A stretch of DNA of 19,315 bases from Xenococcus sp039190385 (GTDB taxonomy: Bacteria > Cyanobacteriota > Cyanobacteriia > Cyanobacteriales > Xenococcaceae), in NCBI GenBank assembly GCA_039190385.1, contig JBCCYD010000065.1, positions 1 through 19,315 of the forward strand. Direction: 5' to 3'. Position numbers and translations under genes: made by a program. A model generated the notes under the pieces. The model searched no databases. It had not been told where the DNA came from and saw only the letters and a program-made list of their open reading frames with translations. Below, piece after piece: positions 6,622-15,282 of this stretch. The stretch's first letter is position 1; the number at the start of each line of letters is the position of its first letter.

Positions 6622-6701
6622 TTTTCCAAGAAATTTTACTTTTGAACAGGGTTTTCCACAAAAACCCTAGTTTTTCCACAAATTTTTCCGACTTTTCCAC
6701 A
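6622..6701 (+). other. Cluster of DnaA boxes (TTTTCCACA)
   Basis: Three exact TTTTCCACA nonamers occur at 6652-6660, 6672-6680 and 6693-6701, spaced 20 and 21 bp, about two helical turns. Two degenerate ones (TTTTCCAAG 6622-6630, TTTTCCGAC 6684-6692) lie in the same orientation. TTTTCCACA is the DnaA-box consensus described at the Synechococcus elongatus origin. I saw no other exact copy in the window on either strand. Use as an origin, a DnaA-titration site or a regulatory site is not decided by the sequence. An AT-rich stretch follows up to dprA. Confidence 0.55.
6648..6675 (+). terminator. ssrA intrinsic terminator
   Basis: AGGGTTTT and AAAACCCT form a perfect 8-bp stem with a CCACA loop, followed by AG and five T, 28 bp after the tmRNA end. 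The first exact DnaA-box nonamer lies within this hairpin. Confidence 0.7.
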
Positions 6702-6739
6702 AAAAATAAAGGTTTGGTTAACAGAGTATTAAATCTATC

Positions 6740-7915
6740 TTAAACTGCGGAATATCTCATTCCTGGTAATTGAGAGATTACGCCCATTAATTCTAATTGA
6801 GATAAAGAAGCTAGTAATTTACCGGTATCTAGCCCTGTTTTTTCTGCGATCGCGTCTAGAGAAAGAGGTTCATCACTCATAATCGACATAATTTTGGCTA
6901 ATTCTGGTTCCAAATGGGAAAAATCCTGGTTTTGCGGTGGTGCACTAGGACTATCTGACTTTGAAGCTGAAAAATCTAAGGTTAATTGCGATGAAGTATG
7001 GCGATCGCTCTGGAGAGAATCCAGCATGGGAATGCTTTGCAACATTTCTAGTAAATGAGCCTCACTCAAGATCACATGACCACCTCGATTCAATAAATCT
7101 AAACAGCCAATAGCTTGTTTATTATCCAAAGTTCCTGGTAAAACATAGACATCTCGACAAAAATCATTAGCAAAACGCGCTGTAATTAAAGCTCCAGATT
7201 TCTGGGGTGCTTCCATAATTAAAACGGCACGAGATAAACCCGCAATAATTCGATTGCGTGCTGGGAAATTGCCCCGTTCTGGCTTAGTGTTAGCGGGATA
7301 TTCACTCAAGAGCAAACCGTCTTTTTCTATTTGATGGTAAAGCTTTTGGTTACTATAAGGATAAATTCTATCTACTCCTGTGCCTAAAACGGCAATCGTT
7401 CTTCTGTTAGCTCTAAGGCAACTCCAATGAGCTTCGGTATCAATGCCTGTTGCCATTCCCGAAACAATAAGAAAGCCTTGTTTGGCAAGAGTTTGAGCTA
7501 TTTTGCGAGTCCAATTTTTAGCATAGGCAGTAGGATAACGAGTTCCCACAATTGCGATCGCGGGAATGCGACCTAGATTTTCTTGTAAATCTACTTTTCC
7601 CCGATAGTACAAAACTGGTGGTGGACTAGGAATTTCTAATAATAATCGAGGATATTCTGGATCAGCTGGAGTCCAGAATTGGGGATTATCCTTAAGATGC
7701 TCTTCTAATAATTGTTCGGGATTTATTTTGGAGCGTTCTACTGGAACTACCGAGCTAAGTTGTCCCCCAAAACCTTCTACTTTGACTAATTCTGCGATGG
7801 GCAATTTCCAAGCTTGAGCAAGAGAGCCAAATTCTTCGGCAATTCTTTTGAGAATAGTCGGACCAACCCACGGAATATGAGACCATGCTAACCAATAAGC
7901 TTTTTCTTGTGACAC
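6740..7915 (-). CDS. dprA: DNA-processing protein DprA
   Basis: DprA binds incoming single-stranded DNA in natural transformation, protects it and loads RecA. The 391 residues show an N-terminal helix-hairpin-like part (VGPTILKRIAEEFGS, about 17-31), the Rossmann-like DprA core starting at AIAIVGTRYPT (120-128), and the motifs SGMATGIDTEAH (152-163), VLGTGVDRIYP (176-186), GNFPARNRIIAGLS (215-228) and KSGALITA (239-246). It ends in a DprA-type winged helix (about 335-391). A low-complexity linker rich in S, P and Q (305-330) separates core and winged helix. It converges on ssrA across the DnaA-box cluster. Confidence 0.96.
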   Translation of the reverse strand: MSQEKAYWLAWSHIPWVGPTILKRIAEEFGSLAQAWKLPIAELVKVEGFGGQLSSVVPVERSKINPEQLLEEHLKDNPQFWTPADPEYPRLLLEIPSPPPVLYYRGKVDLQENLGRIPAIAIVGTRYPTAYAKNWTRKIAQTLAKQGFLIVSGMATGIDTEAHWSCLRANRRTIAVLGTGVDRIYPYSNQKLYHQIEKDGLLLSEYPANTKPERGNFPARNRIIAGLSRAVLIMEAPQKSGALITARFANDFCRDVYVLPGTLDNKQAIGCLDLLNRGGHVILSEAHLLEMLQSIPMLDSLQSDRHTSSQLTLDFSASKSDSPSAPPQNQDFSHLEPELAKIMSIMSDEPLSLDAIAEKTGLDTGKLLASLSQLELMGVISQLPGMRYSAV

Positions 7916-7993
7916 AGATTAATTAAGTAATAAATTAAGGTAGTTGTTCTCTGAATTCGCCTAGATTCTAGCAAATTCAATTTCTATTTTTGT

Positions 7994-9169
7994 TTAAGTA
8001 TTTGATAGAAACCAAGATATTTTCGCGATCGCATCTTGTAAAACTTCTGGTTCCTGAACCAAAGCAAATCTGACATAACCTTCGCCTGATTTACCGAAAC
8101 CCGCTCCAGGAGACAATGCAACTCCAGTTTGAGCCACTAATTTAGTACAAAAATCAATGGAATTATCTTGCCAAGGTTTTGGTAATTTTGCCCAGATATA
8201 CATCGTGGCTTCTGGTTTAGGAACTTGCCAACCGATATTTTTCAGGGCTTGGACGGCAGTATCTCTACGAGTTTGAAAGATTTTCATTGTTTCGGTAACA
8301 GGATCTTGGGAACCAGATAATGCTGCGATCGCGCCGTTTAAAATTCCTAAATATTGATTAAAATCCACTACTGCTTTAATTTGCCGCAAAGCTTTTATCA
8401 GCTCTCGATTACCAATGGCATAACCAACCCGAAATCCTCCCATGCCATAGGATTTGGACAGAGAGAAAAACTCAATGGAAATTTCTTTTTTGGGGTCTGC
8501 CTGCAAAATTGAAGGGGGTTGGGCAGCGTTTTCAAATACAAGATCTACATAGGGAAAATCATGGACTAGGACTAAATTATGTTGGCGACAAAAAGCGACT
8601 GCTGATTCAAAGAAGGTTAAAGGCGCGATCGCAGTTGTGGGATTATGGGGATAACTTAAAACCATCATTTTGGCCTTAGCTAAGACTTCGGCCGGGATAT
8701 CTGCGAAAACGGGTAAAAATTGATTTTCCGCTAACAATGGCATGGTGTGGATTTGGCCGCCTGCTAGGTAAACACCTCCTGAATGGGAAGGATAACCAGG
8801 ATCGAGTAAGAGGGCGATATCTCCTGGATTAAGAATTGCTAGTGGTAAATGGGCGGTAGCTTCCTGGGAACCGATTAATTGCAAGACTTCAGTTTCTGGA
8901 TCTACAGTAATGCCGAATTTTTTTGTGTACCAAGCGGCGGCAGTTTCACGGAATTTTTGGGTGCCGTTGAAGAGGAGATAACCGTGGGTAGTGCGATCGC
9001 CTAATGAATCTGCGATCGCGCTTAGGATATTTTCAGCTACGGGTAGATCCGAGGAACCTAAAGAAAGATCGATAATCTTTTTTCCTTGTTGTCTGGCCAA
9101 TGTTTTCGCGCGATCCATATCGGCAAATACATTATTCGCAAGGGGTTGTATGCGATCGGCAAGTTTCAT
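7994..9169 (-). CDS. Class I/II PLP-dependent aminotransferase (DapL/AlaC-like)
   Basis: A fold-type I pyridoxal-phosphate aminotransferase of 391 residues. The cofactor lysine is K239 in SLSKSYGMGGFRVGY. N176 in SYPHNPT and D204 in VHDFPY are the usual pyridine-ring contacts, and the phosphate/substrate arginine R247 follows the lysine. The C-terminus has SPGAGFGKSGEGYVRFAL, carrying the carboxylate-binding arginine. The sequence resembles proteins annotated as LL-diaminopimelate or alanine aminotransferases. Cyanobacteria usually carry a separate longer DapL, so the substrate (pyruvate, diaminopimelate or another amino acid) cannot be assigned here. The gene is rich in HIP1 sites and lies 78 bp upstream of dprA on the same strand, so co-transcription is possible. 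Confidence 0.9.
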   Translation of the reverse strand: MKLADRIQPLANNVFADMDRAKTLARQQGKKIIDLSLGSSDLPVAENILSAIADSLGDRTTHGYLLFNGTQKFRETAAAWYTKKFGITVDPETEVLQLIGSQEATAHLPLAILNPGDIALLLDPGYPSHSGGVYLAGGQIHTMPLLAENQFLPVFADIPAEVLAKAKMMVLSYPHNPTTAIAPLTFFESAVAFCRQHNLVLVHDFPYVDLVFENAAQPPSILQADPKKEISIEFFSLSKSYGMGGFRVGYAIGNRELIKALRQIKAVVDFNQYLGILNGAIAALSGSQDPVTETMKIFQTRRDTAVQALKNIGWQVPKPEATMYIWAKLPKPWQDNSIDFCTKLVAQTGVALSPGAGFGKSGEGYVRFALVQEPEVLQDAIAKISWFLSNT

Positions 9170-9657
9170 GTGTTTTCTTTTGTGGGAGTACGGCTTAATC
9201 TTTTCTATATTAGATAATTGTTAAACTCAATTGAAGTTTATTGATTAAATCTCCATGACTGGAATTGAAGAAATCCTAATTGCTGCTGCGATTAAAGGTG
9301 GAGTGAGTTAGTGTTGCGAGAATCTCAGTGTTGAGGTAACTGAATCAGTTTTAGAAGATTCTTTTATTTTTACTTTAATGCCTGATCGTACTTAATTTAA
9401 TTTGGCGACCACAATTGGAACCTATAGTTATAGTGTAGTTAAGATTGTCTTGGCTGTCATAAGAGGAATATTTGAGATCGCTGTTATTGTGGCAATTTTT
9501 AATGTTCTATCTAAAACTTGTTGCTCTGCTATTCCGCGATATTATCGAAGCTAAAACAGATGGCAACTGGACTTAGTTTAATACCTAAGTAATCGTTTTT
9601 TGACATACATAATACTACAAACTAGAATCGAAATGTAGTACGCAAAAACAAACAGGT
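9170..9657. other. 488-bp spacer with possible gene remnants
   Basis: No intact gene is recognised. Two fragments look coding-like on the plus strand. ATG 9254 opens 18 codons (MTGIEEILIAAAIKGGVS) before a stop. A 52-codon open stretch at 9396-9554 without a good start encodes a hydrophobic segment (KIVLAVIRGIFEIAVIVAI). They may be pieces of a decayed small membrane protein. The 3' end of the spacer holds the promoter of the next gene. Confidence 0.3.
9600..9628 (+). promoter_or_regulatory. Near-consensus sigma-70 promoter
   Basis: TTGACA (9600-9605), a 17-bp spacer, and TAGAAT (9623-9628) lie 30 bp before the ATG of the 471-codon gene. It is the best promoter match noted in the window and implies a start near 9635 with a short leader. 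Confidence 0.7.
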
Positions 9658-11073
9658 ATGAAGTCTTTTAATCAAGAGATAGGCAAAATAAAAGAAGCCC
9701 GTCGTAAGTTACAGGTACAACCAAAGCCTTATTTGGAAGATAATGGGGATGATGAACCTGTATATGTCACTCAAACTTACATTAATGCGATTGTAGAGCT
9801 AAAAAGACTGTGCCACAACCAGGAATTGAAAGATGTATTGAACCGAGTAATGTCTGTCCTGGCTAGAGCTATGAACCACAAAAGCAGATACTTTAATTTG
9901 AATAAAGAGTTTGTTAGATACATACATCAGCAATGTTTGTTAGCTGTTTTGTATGATGGCAGACATAATCTCCCTAGCAATGGTAATTCAGTTAAACCAA
10001 ACCGTGCATTAGTGTCTAACTACCTGGCAGAAATGGAAGACTGCTTGCTTGAGATTGAACAGGGATTGGCAGAAGCGAAGATACTGAGTAAATCAAGCCG
10101 AAAAAATAATATAAATATTTCTGTTTATTCAAAGTATACTTACCAACTCACGTTTTTTGTTCATCATTATCAAGAAAGCTGTGTTCAAAAGTATGAATCT
10201 GTTATAACTTTCAAGTCTAGGAAACAAGCCAGGGATGGCATTAAGCGTTTTAGAAGGGAAATTTCCAGTAGATTTTCTTACACTGACGAAATTGAAGTAA
10301 AAGATGTCAGCAGTCTTCCCTATAGAGAAGACTTTGCTTTGGCTATGGAGGAAATGGGTTACAGTCCCATCCACAAAAACATTGAAACTGCTATTGAACA
10401 GATTCAAAAGAAGATAGATTTCAAACCGATTGAGTCCAAAGATCGTCCGAGACAGGATTGTCAAAAATTAATTGGCAAGTCTGTACTTATCAGTGCAAAG
10501 AAAACGAATAGGCGTGACAGAAAAAGATTTTTATACAAAGATGTAACTGTTGACTATTTGGAAGAAGTTAATGGTATTTATCACAACTTTCATTTAAAAG
10601 TAGATCATATTTGGGCAGTAGAGAATTTTAATTTTAGCTCTGAGTTAGGAAATAACAGAATCGCTTTTGTAGCTACCAGTCAAGAATATACAAGACAAGA
10701 TGGTAGTAAAAGTGTTGGCTTTATCAAAGCAGAAAATGAAACTAAGGAGTACATTAACGAATTATTAATTTCTTCTATACTATTCTTTTCTGGAGGTATT
10801 ATTCGTTCACAATCCAATATAGCTTCTCAATTTCTTTTTTATCTGTATCACGTGATTAGTGAAGAAGTTAGAGAAGCTTTTGAGATTGGCAAAAGTACTA
10901 CTGAAGATCAAAAAATCTGCATACACTTTCAGAAATTGCTGAATTTCGTGGAAGAAATTTATTCACTAGCAGTTATGTGTGTAGCTAACTTGCAACCAGG
11001 CAATGTTTACATAGCTCTTGAAGAATTTATCCAGACAGGTGAAATCCTTCCTGGGATGAGATTTCCTAGCTAA
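9658..11073 (+). CDS. Hypothetical protein with a possible OB-like central domain
   Basis: I do not recognise this 471-residue protein. No signal peptide or clear membrane helix is seen. The N-terminal half is helical and basic (IKEARRKL, SRKQARDGIKRFRREISSRF), with a charged linker around residues 250-268. Residues about 270-358 (LIGKSVLISAKKTNRR, RFLYKDV, FHLKVDHIWA, NRIAFVATSQEY, KSVGFI) look like a short beta-barrel. The order G-x-V-x-x-x-A, K-D-V, D-H-x-W, I-x-F-x-A, Y is reminiscent of OB-like domains in mobile-element proteins; this is an inference from pattern only. The C-terminal 110 residues are helical, with a hydrophobic stretch near 368-382. It has its own strong promoter, a weak ribosome site (AGG immediately before ATG), lower GC than its neighbours by eye, and no HIP1 site, which suggests acquisition. 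Confidence 0.75.
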   Translation: MKSFNQEIGKIKEARRKLQVQPKPYLEDNGDDEPVYVTQTYINAIVELKRLCHNQELKDVLNRVMSVLARAMNHKSRYFNLNKEFVRYIHQQCLLAVLYDGRHNLPSNGNSVKPNRALVSNYLAEMEDCLLEIEQGLAEAKILSKSSRKNNINISVYSKYTYQLTFFVHHYQESCVQKYESVITFKSRKQARDGIKRFRREISSRFSYTDEIEVKDVSSLPYREDFALAMEEMGYSPIHKNIETAIEQIQKKIDFKPIESKDRPRQDCQKLIGKSVLISAKKTNRRDRKRFLYKDVTVDYLEEVNGIYHNFHLKVDHIWAVENFNFSSELGNNRIAFVATSQEYTRQDGSKSVGFIKAENETKEYINELLISSILFFSGGIIRSQSNIASQFLFYLYHVISEEVREAFEIGKSTTEDQKICIHFQKLLNFVEEIYSLAVMCVANLQPGNVYIALEEFIQTGEILPGMRFPS

Positions 11074-11218
11074 TTGAGATGAAAACACTTAATCCTACTC
11101 ATATTGTTTGATGTAGCTTGATATTCCCTCTTACCCATAACTCTCCATATCAAAAAAATCTCTCAAAAATCCCAACAGTAGGTACAATAAACGATTGTTC
11201 CATGTCTCTAAGCTGCTA

Positions 11219-13558
11219 ATGACAGAAACTACTCCTTTTTCTCCCGAAGAAATTGCTGCTGAAGGTCTTAAACCCGAGGAATACCAAGAAATAGTCTCAA
11301 GATTAAATCGTCATCCCAATAAAGCAGAACTCGGCATGTTTGGTGTCATGTGGTCAGAACATTGCTGCTATAAAAATTCTCGACCACTATTAAGTCAATT
11401 TCCCACCACAGGCGATCGCGTTCTCGTGGGGCCTGGGGAAAATGCAGGAGTAGTAGATCTGGGCAATGGTTTACAACTAGCCTTCAAAATTGAATCCCAC
11501 AATCATCCCTCTGCGGTAGAACCATTTCAAGGCGCAGCCACAGGAGTCGGCGGTATTCTCCGCGATATCTTTACTATGGGTGCTCGGCCGATCGCGATTC
11601 TTAATTCTCTGCGCTTTGGTAACCTCGAAGATGCTCGAACCCGCCGCATCTTTCAAGGTGTAGTCGAAGGAATAAGTCACTATGGCAACTGTATTGGAGT
11701 ACCCACTGTCGGCGGTGAAGTTTACTTTGATCCAGCTTATACAGGCAATCCGCTTGTTAATGCTATGGCATTGGGTTTAATGGAAACCGATGAGATTGTT
11801 AAGGCTGGAGCATCAGGAATTGGGAATCCTGTTTTATACGTCGGTTCAACTACTGGCAGAGATGGCATGGGAGGAGCCAGTTTTGCTAGTGCCGAACTTA
11901 CCGATGATTCTATGGACGATCGCCCTGCGGTACAAGTCGGCGATCCTTTCCTCGAAAAATCTTTAGTCGAAGCTTGCCTCGAAGCCTTTAAAACTGGTGC
12001 AGTTGTGGCCGCCCAAGATATGGGTGCAGCAGGTTTGACTTGCTCTACAGCGGAAATGGCAGAAAAGGGCAATGTGGGCATTGAACTAGATTTGGATAAA
12101 ATTCCCGCTCGGGAACAGGGCATGATTCCCTATGAATATTTGCTCTCAGAATCCCAAGAAAGAATGCTCTTCGTCGGAGAAAAAGGCCGAGAACAAGAAT
12201 TAATTGATATTTTCCATCGCTGGGGACTTCATGCTGTAGTGGCAGGAGAAGTTATTGCCGAACCTATTGTAAGAATCTTATTCCAAGGAGAAATTGCTGC
12301 TAATATTCCCGCCCGAGCGCTGTCGGAAGATACACCAATTTATAAGCGAGAATTACTTCAAGAAGCTCCTGAATATGCTCAACAAGCCTGGCAATGGACA
12401 ACTGATGAGTTACCTGCCTGTGATTATGAAGGTTTATTTGTCAGTGAAAATTATCTCACTTGGAACGATATCCTACTCAAATTATTAGATACTCCCACGA
12501 TCGCGTCGAAACAATGGGTTTACCGCCAATATGATCATCAAGTACAAAATAACACGATCCTCTTACCCGGTGGTGCCGATGCTGCGGTAATCCGAGTTCG
12601 TCCCATCGATACTAAACCAGAAGATTGCCAAACAGGAGTTGCTGCAACCACCGATTGTAATCCTCGTTATGTCTACCTCAATCCCTACGAAGGAGCAAAA
12701 TATGCAGTAGCTGAAGCTGCTAGAAATCTCAGTTGTGTTGGTGCCGAACCCATAGCGGTTACTGATAATCTCAACTTTGGTAGCCCAGAAAAGCCCATTG
12801 GCTATTGGCAATTAGCCAATGCTTGTCGTGGTGTTGCCGATGCTTGTCGCGAGATGAATACTCCTGTCACGGGCGGAAATGTTTCTCTCTATAATGAAAC
12901 ATTAGATTCGGATGGCAATCCTCAACCTATTTATCCAACTCCCGTAATTGGCATGGTGGGTTTAATTCCCGATATTACTAAAATCTGCGGTCAATCCTGG
13001 ACTAAAAAAGGAGATCTAATTTATCTCCTAGGCTCCCCATCTCCCCATTTCCCCATCCCCCCATCTCCCCTCGCAGCATCAGAATATTTGGCCGTAATTC
13101 ATGACACTATTGCCGGTAAGCCTCCTGAAATAGATTTTAAACTTGAAAAAGTAGTACAAGAAGTTTGTCGCGCCGGAATTCGTCAAGGATGGATTAATAC
13201 TGCCCATGATTGCGCTGAAGGTGGATTAGCCGTTGCCCTAGCAGAATCTTCTATTGGTAATGGTTTTGGGGCAGATATTAATCTTGATATAACCACAGAA
13301 CAACGACTTGATGAAGTCTTATTTGGTGAATCAGGAAATCGAATTATTGTGGCGGTAAATCCTGCCCACCAAGCTGATTGGGAAACTTATTTACGTGAGA
13401 ATTTGGGCGATCGCTGGTCAAAATTGGGTTCTGTCACAGAGCAAGGCGCATCTTTAAAAATCATTACCAATGAAAATTTGGCGTTAATTAATGTTAAGAT
13501 TAGTAACATTAAGAAAACCTGGCAAGATTCTATAGAAAAAAGACTTCAAGTATCTTAG
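11219..13558 (+). CDS. purL: Phosphoribosylformylglycinamidine synthase, subunit PurL
   Basis: PurL performs the ATP-dependent amidation of FGAR to FGAM, the fourth step of purine synthesis, with glutaminase PurQ and small PurS (not in the window). I take the ATG at 11219 (MTETTPFSPEEIAAEGL) instead of the upstream TTG at 11195, because the family opens this way; this gives 779 residues. Motifs: GMFGVMWSEHCCYKNSR (39-55) and the FGAR/ATP-site HNHPSAVEPFQGAATGVGG (94-112), AQDMGAAGL in the middle, and the second half repeat with NPYEGAKYAVAEAARNL and HDCAEGGLAVALAES. It is the small, multi-subunit type, not the fused E. coli type. At about residues 605-617 there is a low-complexity insert (see repeat). 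A possible -10, TACAAT, is at 11183-11188. purF follows 160 bp downstream. Confidence 0.97.
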   Translation: MTETTPFSPEEIAAEGLKPEEYQEIVSRLNRHPNKAELGMFGVMWSEHCCYKNSRPLLSQFPTTGDRVLVGPGENAGVVDLGNGLQLAFKIESHNHPSAVEPFQGAATGVGGILRDIFTMGARPIAILNSLRFGNLEDARTRRIFQGVVEGISHYGNCIGVPTVGGEVYFDPAYTGNPLVNAMALGLMETDEIVKAGASGIGNPVLYVGSTTGRDGMGGASFASAELTDDSMDDRPAVQVGDPFLEKSLVEACLEAFKTGAVVAAQDMGAAGLTCSTAEMAEKGNVGIELDLDKIPAREQGMIPYEYLLSESQERMLFVGEKGREQELIDIFHRWGLHAVVAGEVIAEPIVRILFQGEIAANIPARALSEDTPIYKRELLQEAPEYAQQAWQWTTDELPACDYEGLFVSENYLTWNDILLKLLDTPTIASKQWVYRQYDHQVQNNTILLPGGADAAVIRVRPIDTKPEDCQTGVAATTDCNPRYVYLNPYEGAKYAVAEAARNLSCVGAEPIAVTDNLNFGSPEKPIGYWQLANACRGVADACREMNTPVTGGNVSLYNETLDSDGNPQPIYPTPVIGMVGLIPDITKICGQSWTKKGDLIYLLGSPSPHFPIPPSPLAASEYLAVIHDTIAGKPPEIDFKLEKVVQEVCRAGIRQGWINTAHDCAEGGLAVALAESSIGNGFGADINLDITTEQRLDEVLFGESGNRIIVAVNPAHQADWETYLRENLGDRWSKLGSVTEQGASLKIITNENLALINVKISNIKKTWQDSIEKRLQVS
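13033..13070 (+). repeat. CCCCATC-type tandem repeat inside purL
   Basis: A run of CTCCCCAT-type units (CTCCCCAT, CTCCCCAT, TTCCCCAT, CCCCCCAT, CTCCCC) resembles the short tandemly repeated heptanucleotide sequences known from cyanobacterial genomes, usually intergenic. Here it is in frame and encodes SPSPHFPIPPSP, replacing the usual variable loop just before the SEYL motif of PurL. The reading frame stays open. Confidence 0.7.
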
Positions 13559-13718
13559 TTTCTTACTTAATTCGGAGCAAAAAGTGAGTTTTTCGGCAAT
13601 AATCTTGATTTTTAAAAGTTAAGATAATGTTAGGAAGCTGATTTTGATGATGATGTATTTCGAAACATAATTTAGACATTTAGACCACTACCTGCAATCT
13701 AGGAGCCAAATTATTAGG

Positions 13719-15200
13719 ATGATGCCCCAAAAATCCCTCTCTTCGGAGCAAAACTTCTCAGTAACCTCTGGCGACGAGCGACCAGATAAACCAGAAGAAG
13801 CTTGTGGAGTATTCGGAGTCTATGCACCAGAAGCAGATGTGGCAAAACTCACTTATTTTGGGCTATATGCCTTACAGCATCGAGGGCAAGAATCAGCAGG
13901 CATTGCCGCATTCGATGACGACAAAGTGCATTTGCACAAGGATATGGGTTTAGTTTCCCAAGTATTTAACGAAGAAATTCTCGAAACCTTAACCGGATAT
14001 ATGGCTGTTGGTCATAATCGTTATTCCACTACTGGATCTAGTCTCAAGGTTAATGCTCAACCTGCGGTATTAGACACTAGATTAGGCAAACTGGCGTTAA
14101 CTCATAATGGAAATTTGGTTAATGCTTTAGAACTTAGAGAAAAACTGCAAAAAAAAGATCGCTGCTTTCTAACGACTACAGATTCAGAAGCCATTGCCCT
14201 GGCGATCGCAGAAGAAGTAGATAACGGTAAAAATTGGCTACAAGCTTCCCTTACTGCTTTTAATATGTGTTCGGGAGCCTATAGTTTAGTTATCGGAACT
14301 CCCCGTGGCATGATTGGAGCACGAGATCCTCACGGAATTCGTCCTTTGGTCATTGGAACGATCCAAGGGGAAAAAACTCGTTATGTTTTATCATCAGAAA
14401 CCTGTGGTTTAGATATCATCGGAGCAGAATATCTTAGAGATGTCAAGCCAGGAGAACTGGTCTGGATTGACGAATCAGGTCTAGCTTCCTTTCATTGGGG
14501 TCAAGAACCAGACAGAAAACTCTGTGTCTTTGAAATGATCTATTTCGCTCGTCCTGATAGTTTAATGCATGATGAAACTCTTTATAGCTATCGATTACGT
14601 TTGGGAGAACAATTGGCACGAGAATCTCTAGTAGATGCCGACATGGTTATGGGCGTCCCCGATTCAGGAATTCCTGCCGCGATCGGATTTTCTCGTAAAT
14701 CGGGAATCCCTTTTGGTGAAGGTCTGATTAAAAATCGCTATGTAGGTCGAACTTTTATTCAACCGACTCAGTCGATGCGGGAAGCCGGGATTAAAATGAA
14801 ACTCAATACCCTTAAGGATGTCCTCACAGAAAAACGGGTTATCATTGTCGATGATTCTATTGTTAGAGGTACAACTAGCCGTAAGATAGTTAAAGCCTTG
14901 CGGGAGGCCGGAGCTAGCGAAGTACATATGCGAATTTCCTCTCCTCCAGTAACTCATCCTTGTTTTTATGGCATAGATACCGATACTCAAGATCAATTAA
15001 TTGCTGCGACTAGTTCAATTAAAGAGATCGAAGCCCAAATCGGAGTTGATTCTTTAGCCTATTTAAGCTGGGAAGGCATGCTAAATGTCACAGGTCAAAA
15101 TCCGCGAAGTTTCTGCTCGGCATGTTTTACTGGTGATTATCCAATTAATATTCCCGATCGCGTTAAAAGATCTAAATTGCTTTTAGAAGCAGTTCGTTAA
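13719..15200 (+). CDS. purF: Amidophosphoribosyltransferase
   Basis: PurF makes phosphoribosylamine from PRPP and glutamine, the first committed step of purine synthesis. The 493-residue precursor has a propeptide; C29 in EEACGVFGVY would become the N-terminal catalytic nucleophile after cleavage. The class II glutaminase domain has LQHRGQESAGI, GHNRYSTTG and THNGNLVNA. The PRPP-binding signature VIIVDDSIVRGTTS lies at about 373-386. C269, C415, C466 and C469 (FCSAC) match the four ligands of the Fe4S4 cluster in the Bacillus-type enzyme. Either of two adjacent ATGs (13719, 13722) can be the start; AGGAG at 13701-13705 is a somewhat distant ribosome site. It lies downstream of purL, as is usual in cyanobacteria, and a hairpin terminator follows. 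Confidence 0.97.
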   Translation: MMPQKSLSSEQNFSVTSGDERPDKPEEACGVFGVYAPEADVAKLTYFGLYALQHRGQESAGIAAFDDDKVHLHKDMGLVSQVFNEEILETLTGYMAVGHNRYSTTGSSLKVNAQPAVLDTRLGKLALTHNGNLVNALELREKLQKKDRCFLTTTDSEAIALAIAEEVDNGKNWLQASLTAFNMCSGAYSLVIGTPRGMIGARDPHGIRPLVIGTIQGEKTRYVLSSETCGLDIIGAEYLRDVKPGELVWIDESGLASFHWGQEPDRKLCVFEMIYFARPDSLMHDETLYSYRLRLGEQLARESLVDADMVMGVPDSGIPAAIGFSRKSGIPFGEGLIKNRYVGRTFIQPTQSMREAGIKMKLNTLKDVLTEKRVIIVDDSIVRGTTSRKIVKALREAGASEVHMRISSPPVTHPCFYGIDTDTQDQLIAATSSIKEIEAQIGVDSLAYLSWEGMLNVTGQNPRSFCSACFTGDYPINIPDRVKRSKLLLEAVR

Positions 15201-15220
15201 AATTTTTCTCCAATTCTGCA

Positions 15221-15256
15221 AAAAACCCATCTGGTATATTTATTAGATGGGTTTTT
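15221..15256. terminator. Bidirectional terminator between purF and folE
   Basis: AAAAACCCATCT (15221-15232) pairs perfectly with AGATGGGTTTTT (15245-15256) over a 12-nt loop. T-runs on the exit side of both strands and its location between converging genes indicate termination in both directions. Confidence 0.85.
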
Positions 15257-15282
15257 GTGGTAATTAAATTAGTGAATTAGAA

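Noticed and set aside
11195..11218. TTG start eight codons upstream for PurL
   Set aside because: The family begins at the MTETTPFSPEEIA-type sequence, so the ATG at 11219 is preferred.
11074..11218. CRISPR or tandem repeats elsewhere in the window
   Set aside because: Apart from the isi-locus repeats, the purL heptamers and scattered HIP1 octamers, I saw no regularly spaced repeats. HIP1 sites are too irregular to be an array.
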